A stretch of DNA of 64,000 nt from Emiliania huxleyi CCMP1516 (Eukaryota; Haptophyta; Isochrysidales; Noelaerhabdaceae): NCBI RefSeq assembly GCF_000372725.1, contig NW_005201318.1, positions 102,342 to 166,341 on the forward strand, in the 5' to 3' direction. How positions within the stretch are numbered: the stretch's first letter is position 1; each line of letters begins with the position of its first letter. Made by a program: the position numbers and the translations under genes. The notes beneath the pieces are model-generated. The model did not search any database and had not been told where the DNA came from. It saw nothing but the letters and a program-made list of their open reading frames with translations. Below are positions 43,701 through 53,416 of the stretch, piece after piece.

Positions 43701-46700
43701 CGCGCCTGGCTTCAAAGGCCCCGAGTGCCAGCTCTGCGCCGCGGAGAATCACTACCTCGCCGACGGCGACGAGTGCAAAGAGTGCGCAGCGCGCGGCGCC
43801 GCTGCGGGTCGCATCGCCGGCCTCGTCCTCGGCCTCTGCGTCGCGTGCGGCCTGGCGGCGTGGGCCTTCAGCATGACGGACTGGCGGGAGAAGCGATACA
43901 TCGGCCCAATCCTTCGCTTTGCAGACCGCTCCGTCAAGTACTACGTCGGGGGCGGAATGACGGCCAAGGTCAAGATCCTGTTTGGCTTCTACCAGATCAG
44001 CACCGTGTTGTCCTCCACCTACTCGGCGCGGCTGCCGGACAAGTACACGGGCTGGACCGACAAGCTGGCCAGCGCGATCTCCATCGACTGGTCGGGCTTC
44101 TTCTTGCCGGAGCAGTGCCTCGGCTATGGTATGCGACTCCTCGTCAGCGCTCTCTCCCCCGTCGCCCTCATCGCACTGCTCATGGGAACGGGAATCGCGC
44201 TGCGGCTCCGCCGCTGGCGTGCCGCGCCGCCACCGCGCCCAACGGAAGCATCGGGATCGGGACCGGGAGCCGACACCGGACTCGTGGAGGCATCGATGTC
44301 GATGTTTGAGGAATCGACGACGTCGGTGATGTCGGCGGTGTCGGCGATCGCTGAAGCGATAAACACAGACGAGTCAACGGTATCTGCATCGCATGCGAGG
44401 CCGTGGTACGCAGAGGCGGCCCTCGGCCTCCTCGACCTCATGCCCGCCGGCTTGGTGCTCATCTTCTGCTTCGTGCCCTCCATCAGCGCCTCCATCTTCC
44501 GCGCGTGGTCGTGTCAGGCGCCTCCAGCCGATGACTGCCGTTGCTCACGCCACCCCTCAGACCCCACCCTCAGGCAACGTGCTGCTGCTAGGCCTACACC
44601 ATCTCTCCGCCGAACGAGCCCCTGGAGCAGGTCTCCTACATGCGGCAGGACGCGAGCGTCGAGTGCGGCACCGAGGATCACGAGTCCATCACCGACCTCG
44701 CCATCGGCTTCATCGTCGTCTGGCCGGTCGGCTCGATGGTCCTCTTCACGTCGCTCCTCGCCGCCTGCTACAAGCCGCTGCAGGCCAAGTCGCCGAATGC
44801 TCTGACGCGGGCCACCGCCTTCCTCCACCGGGAGTACGAGAAGACCTGGTACTGGTGGGAGGCGGTCGAGCTGGCGCGCAAGCTCGTGCTCACGGGTTTC
44901 GTGCTGCTGATCCCGGAGAAGAACGCATTCCTTCGCCTCGTGGTGGCGACCCTGATCTGCTCGTGCTACGCCGTCGTGCTTGCCGTCGTGCGGCCGTACA
45001 AGCGGGTCGAGGACGACGTGCTAGCCGTCGCCACGAGCCTCGTGCTCCTCCTCCTCTTCCTCGGCACCAACTGGACCACCATCTTCCTCGGCATCGAGGA
45101 GCGGTACCAGGGAGCCGACCCCGCCGATGTCCTCGGCTTCGGAAAGCTCAATGTGATCGTGGACACGATGATCGTGCTCGTTGCTGTTGCGCTCGTCTTC
45201 TTCTTAATCGGCGCCGTCGTCGCCGCCCGCCGCGTCGCCGAGGTCCCCACGATCCGTCTCGTCTCGACCAAGCAGCCCCCCGAGCTGAGCATCGGGACCG
45301 GCATCACGTGGCACCTGTTCCTCTCGCACATCTGGTGCGTCACGCAGCTAGGGAGGATGATCAAGCCAGGCCGCATCCAACTCCACCCCCCTAATCATGC
45401 AGGTCGACCGGTCAAGACGCCGTCGGAAACATCAAGAGCGAGCTCCAGCTGCTGGTGCCGGGCCTCAAGATCTTTCTCGACGCGCGCACAGGCTCAGCCG
45501 CGCTGCTTTAGCTACACACAGCCCTTCTGACGCACCGCGGAGTGCGCACAGGTGGATGATCTAAAGGATATTGGGTCGCTGGAGGAGTACATCCAGCGCA
45601 CGCAAATGATCCTCTTCTTCCTCTCGTGTGGCTACTTCCGCTCCAAGGCGCGCTCTCGCCGCCCTGTCCCGCGCTCGGGATCCTCTGGCTCTCATCGCAC
45701 CCGAGTCTGCTGCGCCCCTCGACACTCCCCACGGCTCACCGCCCGCCTGCTTGCGTGCCACCAGAACTGCCTCCGCGAGATCCGCTCATCGCTCGAGATG
45801 GACAAGCCGATCGTCCTCGTCCAAGAGGCGGACCCTGCAAAGGGCGGCGCGACGTTGCAGGCGCTGCGCGGCGAATGCCCCGAGGACCTGCAGCCGGACA
45901 TCTTTGAAAAGGGCTGGACGCACACCATCTACATGCGAATTGAGGAGTTTCAGCGCGTCTCTCTCAAGACCATCGTCGAGGCGCAGCGGGGCACAGAGCC
46001 AGCCGCAGTCCTCTCTCCCCTCCCAAGACCTCAGCCCCGGCACTCTTGAACCGCAGGCGGTGCTCCTCTGCTCGCCCGCCTATCTGAACCAGACCTCCCT
46101 CCCGCTCTGCGTGCCGGGCGAGCCCGAGAGCCAGTCGCTCGCCTTTGCCAAGGAGACCATGCTCTGGGCCTCACCGGCCAACGCGGGCGCACAGGTCTTG
46201 GCTGAAGAGATTGCCGGCGCCGTTGCCGGTCTCACCGTCTCCACCGCCGAGGCGCCCGAGCCAGCGGCCCACATGCTGCTCTACCTCAACGAGGACAGCT
46301 TCAGCGACGAGCGGCTGGCCGAGCAGGTCAAGCAGGCGCGCAAAGACAAGCGCAAGATCGTCATGGCGCACGAGAACGACCCGGACCGCGGTGGCTGCCT
46401 CTTCTCGAAGTTTTTCGAAGTCACGCCGCAGGAGCGGGCCGAGGGGTTGGTCATGATGCTCTCAATCTCAGGCGCTTAATCTCCCCTCACCCGCATACCC
46501 TCCCTTGCAGGAGCTCATCGCCGACGGACTCTACAAGACCCTGGCACGCTCGTGCTTCCCGGGGCGCCACCACCCGGCGCGCGCTTTGTCTCTCCCACAT
46601 CTCGCTTCGCGCACCGGCGGGACTCACCAGCCAGGGCGTTTCGTTCCGCAGGTGTCGCTCGCGCTTCTGGCAAAGGACCTCGGCGCGACTCCCGCTCGGT

Positions 46701-46894
46701 CGGGCAGCGTCGCCAGCATGAGCCGCCTCTCGGCCAGCATCGCCAAGCGTGGCAGCCGGCGCGTTCCCACGATCAGCCGCCGCAGCTCTGCGACGACAAC
46801 CACCGCGGGCGACGGCTCTGGAGGCGAGGCGACGGTCTCGGTGGACTCGGAGGAGTCCGCGGTCTCGGCGGAGGCGGCGCAGGAGCATGTCTAA
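38509..46894 (+). CDS. Giant receptor-like protein: Pro-rich ectodomain, beta-helix, GCC2/GCC3 repeats, TM bundle, TIR domain
   Basis: About 2,535 aa from 38509. Exons: 38509-41592, 41699-41779, 41881-41961, 42067-44517, 44592-45334, 45403-45481, 45552-45647, 45765-45980, 46057-46449 and 46511-46894; all phases agree. Order: Lys/Arg-rich region; hydrophobic segments (GAFRWLLLVCIPALGHCAP, GGLVAFLLLLSALPVARA); discoidin-like and PPC-like beta domains; a long SPPPPP block; beta-helix repeats; GCC2/GCC3 (ephrin-receptor-like) Cys repeats (CPPGTF...CPAGSFCP); about nine membrane helices; a TIR-like domain (WHLFLSHIW|STGQDA, KIFLD|VDDLKDI, QMILFFLSCGYFRSK); a Ser-rich tail. TIR domains assemble signalling complexes or cleave NAD; the catalytic Glu was not located. 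Four introns (44518, 45482, 45648, 45981) need GC donors. The N-terminus is uncertain, and the gene could start later than 38509. Confidence 0.78.
40610..41240 (+). repeat. Pro-codon repeat (CCGCCG, SPPPPP)
   Basis: Over 200 residues of Pro-rich repeat inside the receptor gene, like hydroxyproline-rich wall proteins. The antisense and shifted frames read Gly-, Ala- or Arg-rich and are shadows. Confidence 0.9.
41593..42066 (+). repeat. Tandem exon-plus-intron duplication in the receptor gene
   Basis: Three introns (41593-41698, 41780-41880, 41962-42066) are close copies, each starting GTGCGCCGC and ending CTCTCCTCGCAAC(T/C)GCAG. They separate two 81-bp exons coding GGVV-x5-NSGAVSI-x-GS repeats and a third beginning NGGVVYARDN. 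All are phase 0, so each unit adds one 27-residue beta-helix turn. Confidence 0.85.
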
Positions 46895-47681
46895 CGTTGG
46901 CGGCAGTCGCCACAGCACACAGGCGTCATCTTGAGCAATTCACATAAGCAGGGGCGCCAGCGACCCGCCGGGGAGGAGGGGTGGGAGGCGCTTGCCGCGT
47001 CGGCGATCTCCGCGGGTCTGGGTCCATATCCGCCGCGCGCTCGCAGTGATGGGGACTTTCGCGCAGCGGTGTGCTGCGCGGCGCGCCTTCTCTGGAGCGG
47101 AGAGAGGCGTGGTTGGGGGGAAGGAGCTGGGGCGGAGGGAGAAGATGCACAGCTAGGCGCCCACTGGCCGTAGTTGCCCACTGGCCGTAGAGGCGTCTCT
47201 CGCGCGCGCGCCGGCCAGCTGGCGGGCGCCCAGCGCTGGGGTCCTAGATTGGGTTTTGGGTAGGGCGGGAGGCAGGAGGGGAGACGACGAAGAGGGTCTC
47301 GCGTGCGCACACCGCGCGTCGTTGCATGTACTTGAGCGTAAATAAATAAAAACGGAGACGTCTCTAAACTGCGAGATGGGAAAAAGCTAAAAGGAACAGG
47401 TCCCCGCCCTTGCGATCTTTGGAGGGTTCTGTACTTGAGCGTGCCCCGCGGGAGGTCCCACATTTTTCTTCACCTCAGATACATTAGGAACATTACATAC
47501 TGAACACTCAAAAAATAATGAACTACAAGACCCGCAGAACTTCCCGCAGAGCAGACCGTACAACACTCACACACAAGCAGCCTAGAGTACACGCAACGAT
47601 TCCAAAGAACAGTCGGTAGCGGCGTCGCGTGAGGGCGCTACCCACAGAGGGCAAGTGCCACGCGACTGCCGATCAGCCTAC
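46895..47681. other. Convergent spacer
   Basis: Between the receptor gene and the minus-strand cellulase gene. Contains the AATAAATA element (47338-47425). Otherwise no exon or repeat recognised. Confidence 0.4.
47338..47425 (+). promoter_or_regulatory. AATAAATA element, plus-strand copy
   Basis: TAAATAAATAAAAACGGAGAC, then CTGCGAGATGGG and CCCCGCC...CGATCTT, matches 58397-58485 over about 85 bp. It lies 440 bp after the receptor stop. Confidence 0.4.
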
Positions 47682-48548
47682 TCACGCGACCGGCCCGTAG
47701 GCACGGTCGAGCAGCGTTTGCGGGCAGTCGACCGGCTTGGACGTTGCGACATGGAGGTTGTGCGGGAAGGCGCCTTGGTTGCATCCAAGCTGTCCGAACA
47801 CACCGAACAGCACTTTGTGGCAGGCCTGGAGTGCCTTGTGATCGCCGTCGGCGCCGCCCCAGATCGTGTCGCAAAGCGACTCGTCCTCGAGGCCACCGGA
47901 CACCGCGCACTGCGATGGGGAGCCGTCCTTGGGGCAGATGTCGTAGAACTCACCCCAGCCAGAGTACTCCGTCAACCCGTTGGTGTTCGCGCCAAGCCCA
48001 CCGCCGGGCACCATCAGGTCCATGTTGTTCTTGCTGCTGTCTCCGCCGTTGGTGTTCATCACGATGGCGGAGTCGATGTTGCGTGCGTCGGTGAACGTGA
48101 GCTCGTAGCACTGTCCGCACGGCGGCCACGAAGCCGTAGAGCACTCGGTCCTCAATCCATGGGTACTGGTCGCCGTGCCGCCTTGGCACACGTTGTCGTC
48201 GTCATCCTTGGGGGTGTATGGGGTCACACCGTCGGCCTCGCAGGTTCTGACGAGCCTCGTGGCATGTGCCGAGAACGCGCAGCTTGGGCGGCAGCCATCG
48301 TAGTAGTGCGTCATGCTAAAGATGGGCTTGCCGAAGGGATCTTGCTTGGGTTCGCATGTGTAAGTGGGGTTGCTCGGGTCGTAGTCGTGCTTCACACGCG
48401 CATCGGTCACGCAGCAACACGGCTCGTCCGGATCGTGAGATTGACCGTAGCTTGAGTTGCTCAGGTTCGGAGCGCACGTGTTGGGTGGCGCCGAGGCGAT
48501 CTTCAAGACGGGAGCAGCGTGGATGGAGGCGAAGGCGAGGGCAAGCAT
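47682..48548 (-). CDS. Secreted GH45-family endoglucanase
   Basis: Single-exon, 288-aa protein with a short signal peptide (MLALAFASIHAAP). It matches glycoside hydrolase family 45 (endo-beta-1,4-glucanase): the HYYDGCRPSC motif corresponds to the family TRYWDCCKPSC signature with candidate catalytic Asp84, and NTNGGDSSKNNMDLMVPGGG corresponds to NTGGDLG-x3-FDLAIPGGG with Asp177. QCYELTF and FYDICP are also typical. Many Cys suit a disulphide-rich secreted enzyme. An N-terminal 70-residue Cys-rich part precedes the domain. It would cut cellulose or related beta-glucan, either in the cell's own covering or in food. Start is the ATG at 48548, and the stop is at 47682. Confidence 0.88.
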   Translation of the reverse strand: MLALAFASIHAAPVLKIASAPPNTCAPNLSNSSYGQSHDPDEPCCCVTDARVKHDYDPSNPTYTCEPKQDPFGKPIFSMTHYYDGCRPSCAFSAHATRLVRTCEADGVTPYTPKDDDDNVCQGGTATSTHGLRTECSTASWPPCGQCYELTFTDARNIDSAIVMNTNGGDSSKNNMDLMVPGGGLGANTNGLTEYSGWGEFYDICPKDGSPSQCAVSGGLEDESLCDTIWGGADGDHKALQACHKVLFGVFGQLGCNQGAFPHNLHVATSKPVDCPQTLLDRAYGPVA

Positions 48549-49269
48549 GATTTTGTGTCGCGAGCAGCAGTCGAAAGTCTAGCCGAAAGCAGTGACCAGT
48601 TTCATCCTTTCTCGCTTCCTTCACCTCCTTCACTCGTCATTTATTCAATGTCGGCAGCCGATGAAGGACGACAGTCGACATTTTTTTGGCAACTCGCTTC
48701 CTCGGACCCGCGGTTGCGTCGGACGCATTGCATTGCCCTTTGGCGCTCTGAAAAAAGAACCCAAATTGAGCTTACGGCAAAATCGGAAAGGCCGGCGTCA
48801 GGACTGAGATAAGGACGCGACGGCGGATTCGCCGACGCTCTGCTCGGACATGAGCAAGCGGACGGTCGCGTACACTTCAGCTGCACAAACGTGCTCGCGC
48901 GCGCCCGACCATTCGGCTTCCAACTTTCGTCGATTCTGCAGCCGCTTGCACTGTGGCTGTTGCGGATTACATCCAGGCCACCACGCAGCTGTCGTGGCCC
49001 CCGCGGCAGCCGGTCCCATCCTGTTCCCCAATGACCCCCTACCCCTGCGGCGGCAGAGCCGCCGGCCTCCCACGCCCTACCCCCCTACCCCACCCAAATG
49101 CTATCGTACCCTACCGCCACAGCCCCCTCCAAGCCGAACCCTGCGTGTAGCGTCCATCACGCCCCTGCGATCCAACCGCGCCCAGCCACGGAAGACATCG
49201 CGGGCCTCTCCTTTGGCCGACGCCAGGAAAAGAAACCGGCATGTTTGCAGTCGACCCGTGCACGCGCAC
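48549..49269. other. Divergent promoter region, cellulase / small basic protein
   Basis: No exon recognised with confidence. The last 60 bp before 49270 (from GCCAGGAAAAGAAACC) are shared with the truncated copy at 34870. Confidence 0.4.
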
Positions 49270-49668
49270 ATGGGCAAAAAGCCCAAAGACCGGCACCGGC
49301 GCGAGACCCAGAGGGAGGCGGAGCTGGCGCTCGAGCGGGAGCGCGATTTGAAGCGCGCGGCGAGGCGCCAAAAAGCCGAGGCCAAGCTCGCGGCGGCGGG
49401 GCTGGCAGTGGGCGGGCCTTCGGCGTCGACGGCCAGCCCGTCAATGGAGGTGGAGGGGCCGGCAAACCCATCGCTCGAGCCCACTCTGAGGAAGAAGGGC
49501 ACTTCGAAGCGCAAGGTGGGCAAGAGCGATATCGACCTGGCCGTGCGTAAGGCGCTGCCGCGGCTGAAGGGCAGCGGGATGATAGCCAAGCGGCGGCCTC
49601 GCACACCATCCAAGCTCATGAAAAAGCAGATGAAGCGCGTTGCGCAGAGTTCAGGGATGGACATATAG
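49270..49668 (+). CDS. Small, very basic protein, probably nuclear
   Basis: Single exon of 132 aa from the ATG at 49270. Charged coiled-coil-like N-terminus (MGKKPKDRHRRETQREAELA), a Ser/Pro/Ala middle and a Lys-rich C-terminus (GKSDIDLAVRKALPRLKGSG, KLMKKQMKRVAQ). Composition suggests a nucleolar or chromatin protein; the family is not identified. A truncated near-identical copy lies at 34850-35175, which supports this being the parent gene. Confidence 0.6.
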   Translation: MGKKPKDRHRRETQREAELALERERDLKRAARRQKAEAKLAAAGLAVGGPSASTASPSMEVEGPANPSLEPTLRKKGTSKRKVGKSDIDLAVRKALPRLKGSGMIAKRRPRTPSKLMKKQMKRVAQSSGMDI

Positions 49669-49965
49669 CTGTCGCAGAGACGAGGTATGCAGGAGAGGTT
49701 TGAAATGGCGGGCGCGTAACGTCTAACGACAATCTAACGTCTAACGAGATCGAAAACAGCCTGCGCCCGCGCAGGGCGGTGCAGCGGCGCGCGCGAATCG
49801 CAAAATCTCAGGCACTCTCGCGAAAAATCGGGGCAGTTTCCGCCCCGCGGCGCGAAAAGAAGGAAGATGCGCCCCACCGCTCACCGACTGGGAGGCAGGG
49901 GCACCGCGCCGCGCCGCGCAGGCGCCGCCTCCGAAAAGGGAACATCTCGACGCGCAGTCGCGCTC
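49669..49965. other. Convergent spacer
   Basis: Short doubled TCTAACG(A/T)C near 49720-49745. Nothing else recognised. Confidence 0.35.
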
Positions 49966-51095
49966 TCACTCTCTCTCAGACTCAGTCGCCGCCCCCGAGG
50001 CCGGCCACGCTGGGTGGAGCCGGTATCTGCGAAGCCCCCGCGCCCACCAGTCCTCCTCGGCGTCGGACTCCGCGAGCCGCTCCGCGCGCGCCACGAGCGC
50101 CGCCTCGTTGGCCGCGTCGGCAGACACGTCGACAGGGATGGCGCGGACGGGCAACGGGAGATCTCTCCCACCGCGACCCTGGAGCGGGCGAGGGCGGCCG
50201 GCTCAGAGGGCGCCCCGCGCTCCCCCGGGCCTCCCGGGCCGGCAAACCTGGCCGCCGGAAACGAGGACGCGCCAGTCGGTGAAGACGTGCCTACCGAGGG
50301 ACCAGTCTGGAGCGGTCAACCCCCCCTGTGGAGCGCGCCCCGCTGGTCAATCAAAGGGCGCACTCGAACACGCGGACCGTGTGAGGCGCGAGCTGCGGCG
50401 AGGTGATGACGGCCACTTCGCCGAAGCGGATGAGAGCGCGTTGCCGCTTCGCGAGCGCCTTCGAGTAGAGCGCCGCCTCCTGCGAGAAGGAGGTCGTCGG
50501 AGGGCGGGAGGGCAGAACCTGCGGCCCGGGAGGGGGCACCCACCCACAAGTTGCCAAACTCAGCACTGGTCTCCTTGAGCAGCGCCTCGATCCTCCTCCC
50601 CGGGCCAAAGGCGTCTATCCCGCCTGGAGTGACCCTCGCCACCTCGCTCATCATCGCGGCGGCGATCAGGCCGCCGCTGGCGCCGCCGCCTCCGCCGCAG
50701 ACGACGAGCGAGCGCGCCACCGCGCCGGAGAGCTCGACCGCGGATGCGATCCCGGCGGCGACGGGCGGGGGGAGCCGTCCTCGGCCCGCGGGTATGGAGG
50801 GTTGGCTCGATGCTGCGCGCGGCGGCGGCCTCTCCCCCATGAGCCCGTCCGCGAGCACAACGACCAGCGTGGCCCACGGGTCGCCCGGCTGGTCGCCGGT
50901 CGGCAGGTGCGTGCCCCCTCCCGGAACGCCGCCTCCCGGAACGCCTGGCACGAGCCGCGACCTCCCACCCGAGGGCGGCCGGATGGCCTCCATATGCTCG
51001 CCTCGGCCGTGCTTCGGGGGCTCCGGCGACTGCTGACGGACGATCGGCAGCGGCGAGGCGTGCAGCTGCATCGCGGCCTGCAGCTCTTCCGACAT
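49966..51095 (-). CDS. Unidentified protein, two or more exons
   Basis: Start ATG at 51095 (MSEELQAAMQLHASPLPIVR). Exon 1 (51095-50544) is Gly/Pro/Ala-rich, with AAGIASAVELSGAVARSLVV and IAAAMMSEVARVTPGGIDAF. A 64-nt GT-AG intron (50480-50543) joins FGNLW to EAALYSKALAKRQRALIRFG, which then reads to a stop at 50351 (226 aa). A further coding-like segment with its own stop lies at 49966-50145 (PVRAIPVDVSADAANEAALV...RLAESDAEEDWWARG); if a GC donor near VFEC is used, it could be the true last exon. Family not recognised. Confidence 0.45.
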
Positions 51096-51343
51096 TCGTT
51101 CGGCAGTCCACGCCGTTGGCGCGGAGTCTTTTTTCTTAGTGCCGGTGATAGTACTAGCACGCGCCAGTTCGCACCTGTGTCGAGCCTGTGTGCTGTGAGA
51201 GAGAGTTGTCTTGTTTAAAGTCTTTTTTCTTGCTGGCACCTTTCGTCTTTAATCTTCTTTCCGGTTCACTTGCGATGCCCCGCCACGATAGCGATGCCGC
51301 TCGGTGCTTCTCTCATTTCCCCCGCCCTACTGCCGCCCTAGGC

Positions 51344-51474
51344 TGGGCCTAGGGCGGCTGGCGGCTGGCAGGCAGCGCGGCACTCCCTGGCGCCTGGGTG
51401 TGGCCCTTGCGGCTCGCCCCCACGTGCTTCCCCCGTGAGCCGTATCTTGGCCCTAACCCCCGCCTGGGACCCGA
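51344..51474. repeat. Direct repeat of about 130 bp, copy 1
   Basis: GGGCCTAGGGCGGCTGGCGG through CCCCGCCTGGGACCCGA. Copy 2 at 54694-54829 is about 95% identical. Confidence 0.85.
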
Positions 51475-51870
51475 TAGGGTGCCCACAGGGCCCAAAAAAA
51501 GAAAGGAAAAAAGAAATGGGCCACCCCCGATCGCAGCACTTCGTGTTGGCCAGTCGAGAAATTGAGAGTGTGACTAGGAGGGTGGGACGCTGGGGATTCT
51601 CAAAGGTATACCCTTGGAATGGCCGGATCCAGCCTTAAAAGTACGAGATCGCGCGCGCTTCGCGCGCTGCACCGCCTATTCTCCGCGGCTGAGTGACGAC
51701 GCGTGCCGTGTGCCAGCAAAGTTGGGCGCGCGCGGCGCGACGGCGCCCGCGAGGGAAGGCGCGGGTGCAGCGGCCGCCGGCGGCCGTACCGCCCGCCAGC
51801 CGGCGCAGCAGCGGCCAGCGCAGCGGCCGCCGGCGCAGCAGCCAGATCAGCCGGTGCGCGCCTTGCGAGG

Positions 51871-51918
51871 CGAGTACTGCCGCCCGGCAGCCTTGAGGCG
51901 GCCGGGCGGCAGTACTCG
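51871..51918. repeat. 18-bp perfect hairpin
   Basis: CGAGTACTGCCGCCCGGC (51871-51888) is reverse-complementary to 51901-51918 with a 12-nt loop. Confidence 0.85.
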
Positions 51919-52567
51919 TTCGAACTTTGCGAGCCGTGCGCGCGCCGAGGCGCCCGCGGCGCGCGCCCGCCCGGCTGCCAGTAGGAGGCGGCGCAATATG
52001 GCCTATAGTACAGCCCTTGAGGAGGAGGAAGAGGCTTGCTGGCAGTGCTGTATGCCGCCGGGGGGCAGTTTTGGGGTGCTGTCCCCATCCCAGGGGGCTG
52101 CAGAAGGCGTCCGCAACCGGGACAACCCGCCCCCCCAGCCGAGGCCGGTCGAAGCCCACTTGGAGGCAGCCATGAGGAGTCCTCTTGGTGCTCCTGGCGC
52201 CCGTTGGAATGGCGAGCGCGCGCCGAGGGGGGGGGGGGGGGGGTCTTGCTTGCTCCACACCGAGCGCCATCGGTCCGGACCGGTGCCTCCACCGAGGGGT
52301 GGCCTGCACAAGGTCTGAGCCGCGGGCGCTCGGCGCCAAGTGCAGTGTCACGCTCGCACGCGAAGGGGACACAATGGGAAACCCTCGTTTCCTATGTACT
52401 CGGTCCCCCAACGGAAGAGGCCTCGCTCCTATTGGAACTGGCCAACATCAGATTTGCCTCGTGCGTCCCTTTTTGAGTCGGCAAGCTATTTTCTTTTGGG
52501 TCCTGTGGGCACCCTAGACCCGAGCTAAAACTTGATTTTTTATAGTTTTGAGTTTTCCTAGCATTTA

Positions 52568-53041
52568 CAGTGGGTTGCGGGCATTAAGAAAACGTTCCAT
52601 CCACCAAGAAACCCTACCAAGCGATATCCGCAAAAACCTAAGAAACCACGGCGCGCCGCAGGCGCGGCCCCGAGAAAAGGCCAGACACGAGTGTGAACGG
52701 CTGGTGAACGGGAGGCCCAGCTCAAAATTTCTCTTCGCCTGCGGCGCGCGCACTTGTCACTTTCCAAGTCTGCGGTGTTCTGAGTGGATGGAGTGAATGG
52801 AGGCGTGTGTGCGTCTTCCCGTCATCCAGACAGAGAGCCGACTCGGCGGCAGACTCTGGCGCATCGCCCTCGCGGACCGCAGCTTACCTCTTACCTAAAA
52901 ATCCTTCGGGCCGGCGCTCTCTGGCTTGAGTGCCCCGGCCGGAGCTAAGAAACCACGGCGTGGGGTGGATGAGGGCTGTGGAAAGGCTAGAAACGGCGGC
53001 GTGCCGCGCAATCCTGTTTTCTTAATGCCCGCAACCCACTG
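52568..53041. mobile_element. TA-flanked inverted-repeat transposon (Tc1/mariner-type MITE), copy 1
   Basis: 474 bp. Both ends begin CAGTGGGTTGCGGGCATTAA and continue GAAA in inverted orientation (about 24 bp), and the element is flanked by TA on both sides, the target site of Tc1/mariner elements, which also start CAGT. The interior holds several AAGAAACCACGGCG motifs and no transposase. Copy 2 is at 58676-59140. Confidence 0.85.
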
Positions 53042-53416
53042 TACATGCATGTACCAAAAACAAGTCGCTAACAGTTTTGTCCGTTATGTGAAAATCGAAT
53101 TCGCTGGAGATCACAAACCTCAAAAGCACAATCTCAACCCTCCAGGCACAGACAACCAATTTTCTAAAATCTCTCTCTCTCACATTTATAGACCACTCGC
53201 AGAAAGGAAGAGAAAAAACCCACGAGAGATCTGCTGTGACGACCCCCGCGCCGGCGCGGGAGAGAGAGATTGTGGAGGGAAGAGAGAAGAAGGGAGTGGT
53301 CTAGAGAACAATCTGCTCTCACAAATGAGAGACACGTAGCAGCCACTGTACGACTCGGCCTCGCCGGCATAGCCAACCCTCCGGCACCGCGGTTCGCGCG
53401 AGAGGCCAAAGGTTTC
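53042..53416. other. Spacer
   Basis: 3' flank of the cysteine dioxygenase gene; short CTCTCT and GAGAGA tracts. No exon seen. Confidence 0.35.

Larger units (their letters stand above)
51096..52567. other. Non-coding, with repeats
   Basis: No reliable exon. Contains the 130-bp repeat copy at 51344-51474, a GC-rich low-complexity stretch (51720-51870), the inverted repeat 51871-51918 and unremarkable DNA up to the transposon at 52568. Confidence 0.45.

Noticed and set aside
49867-50578. Plus-strand frames opposite the unidentified minus-strand gene
   Set aside because: Arg/Pro-rich shadows; splice sites and protein-like composition favour the minus strand.
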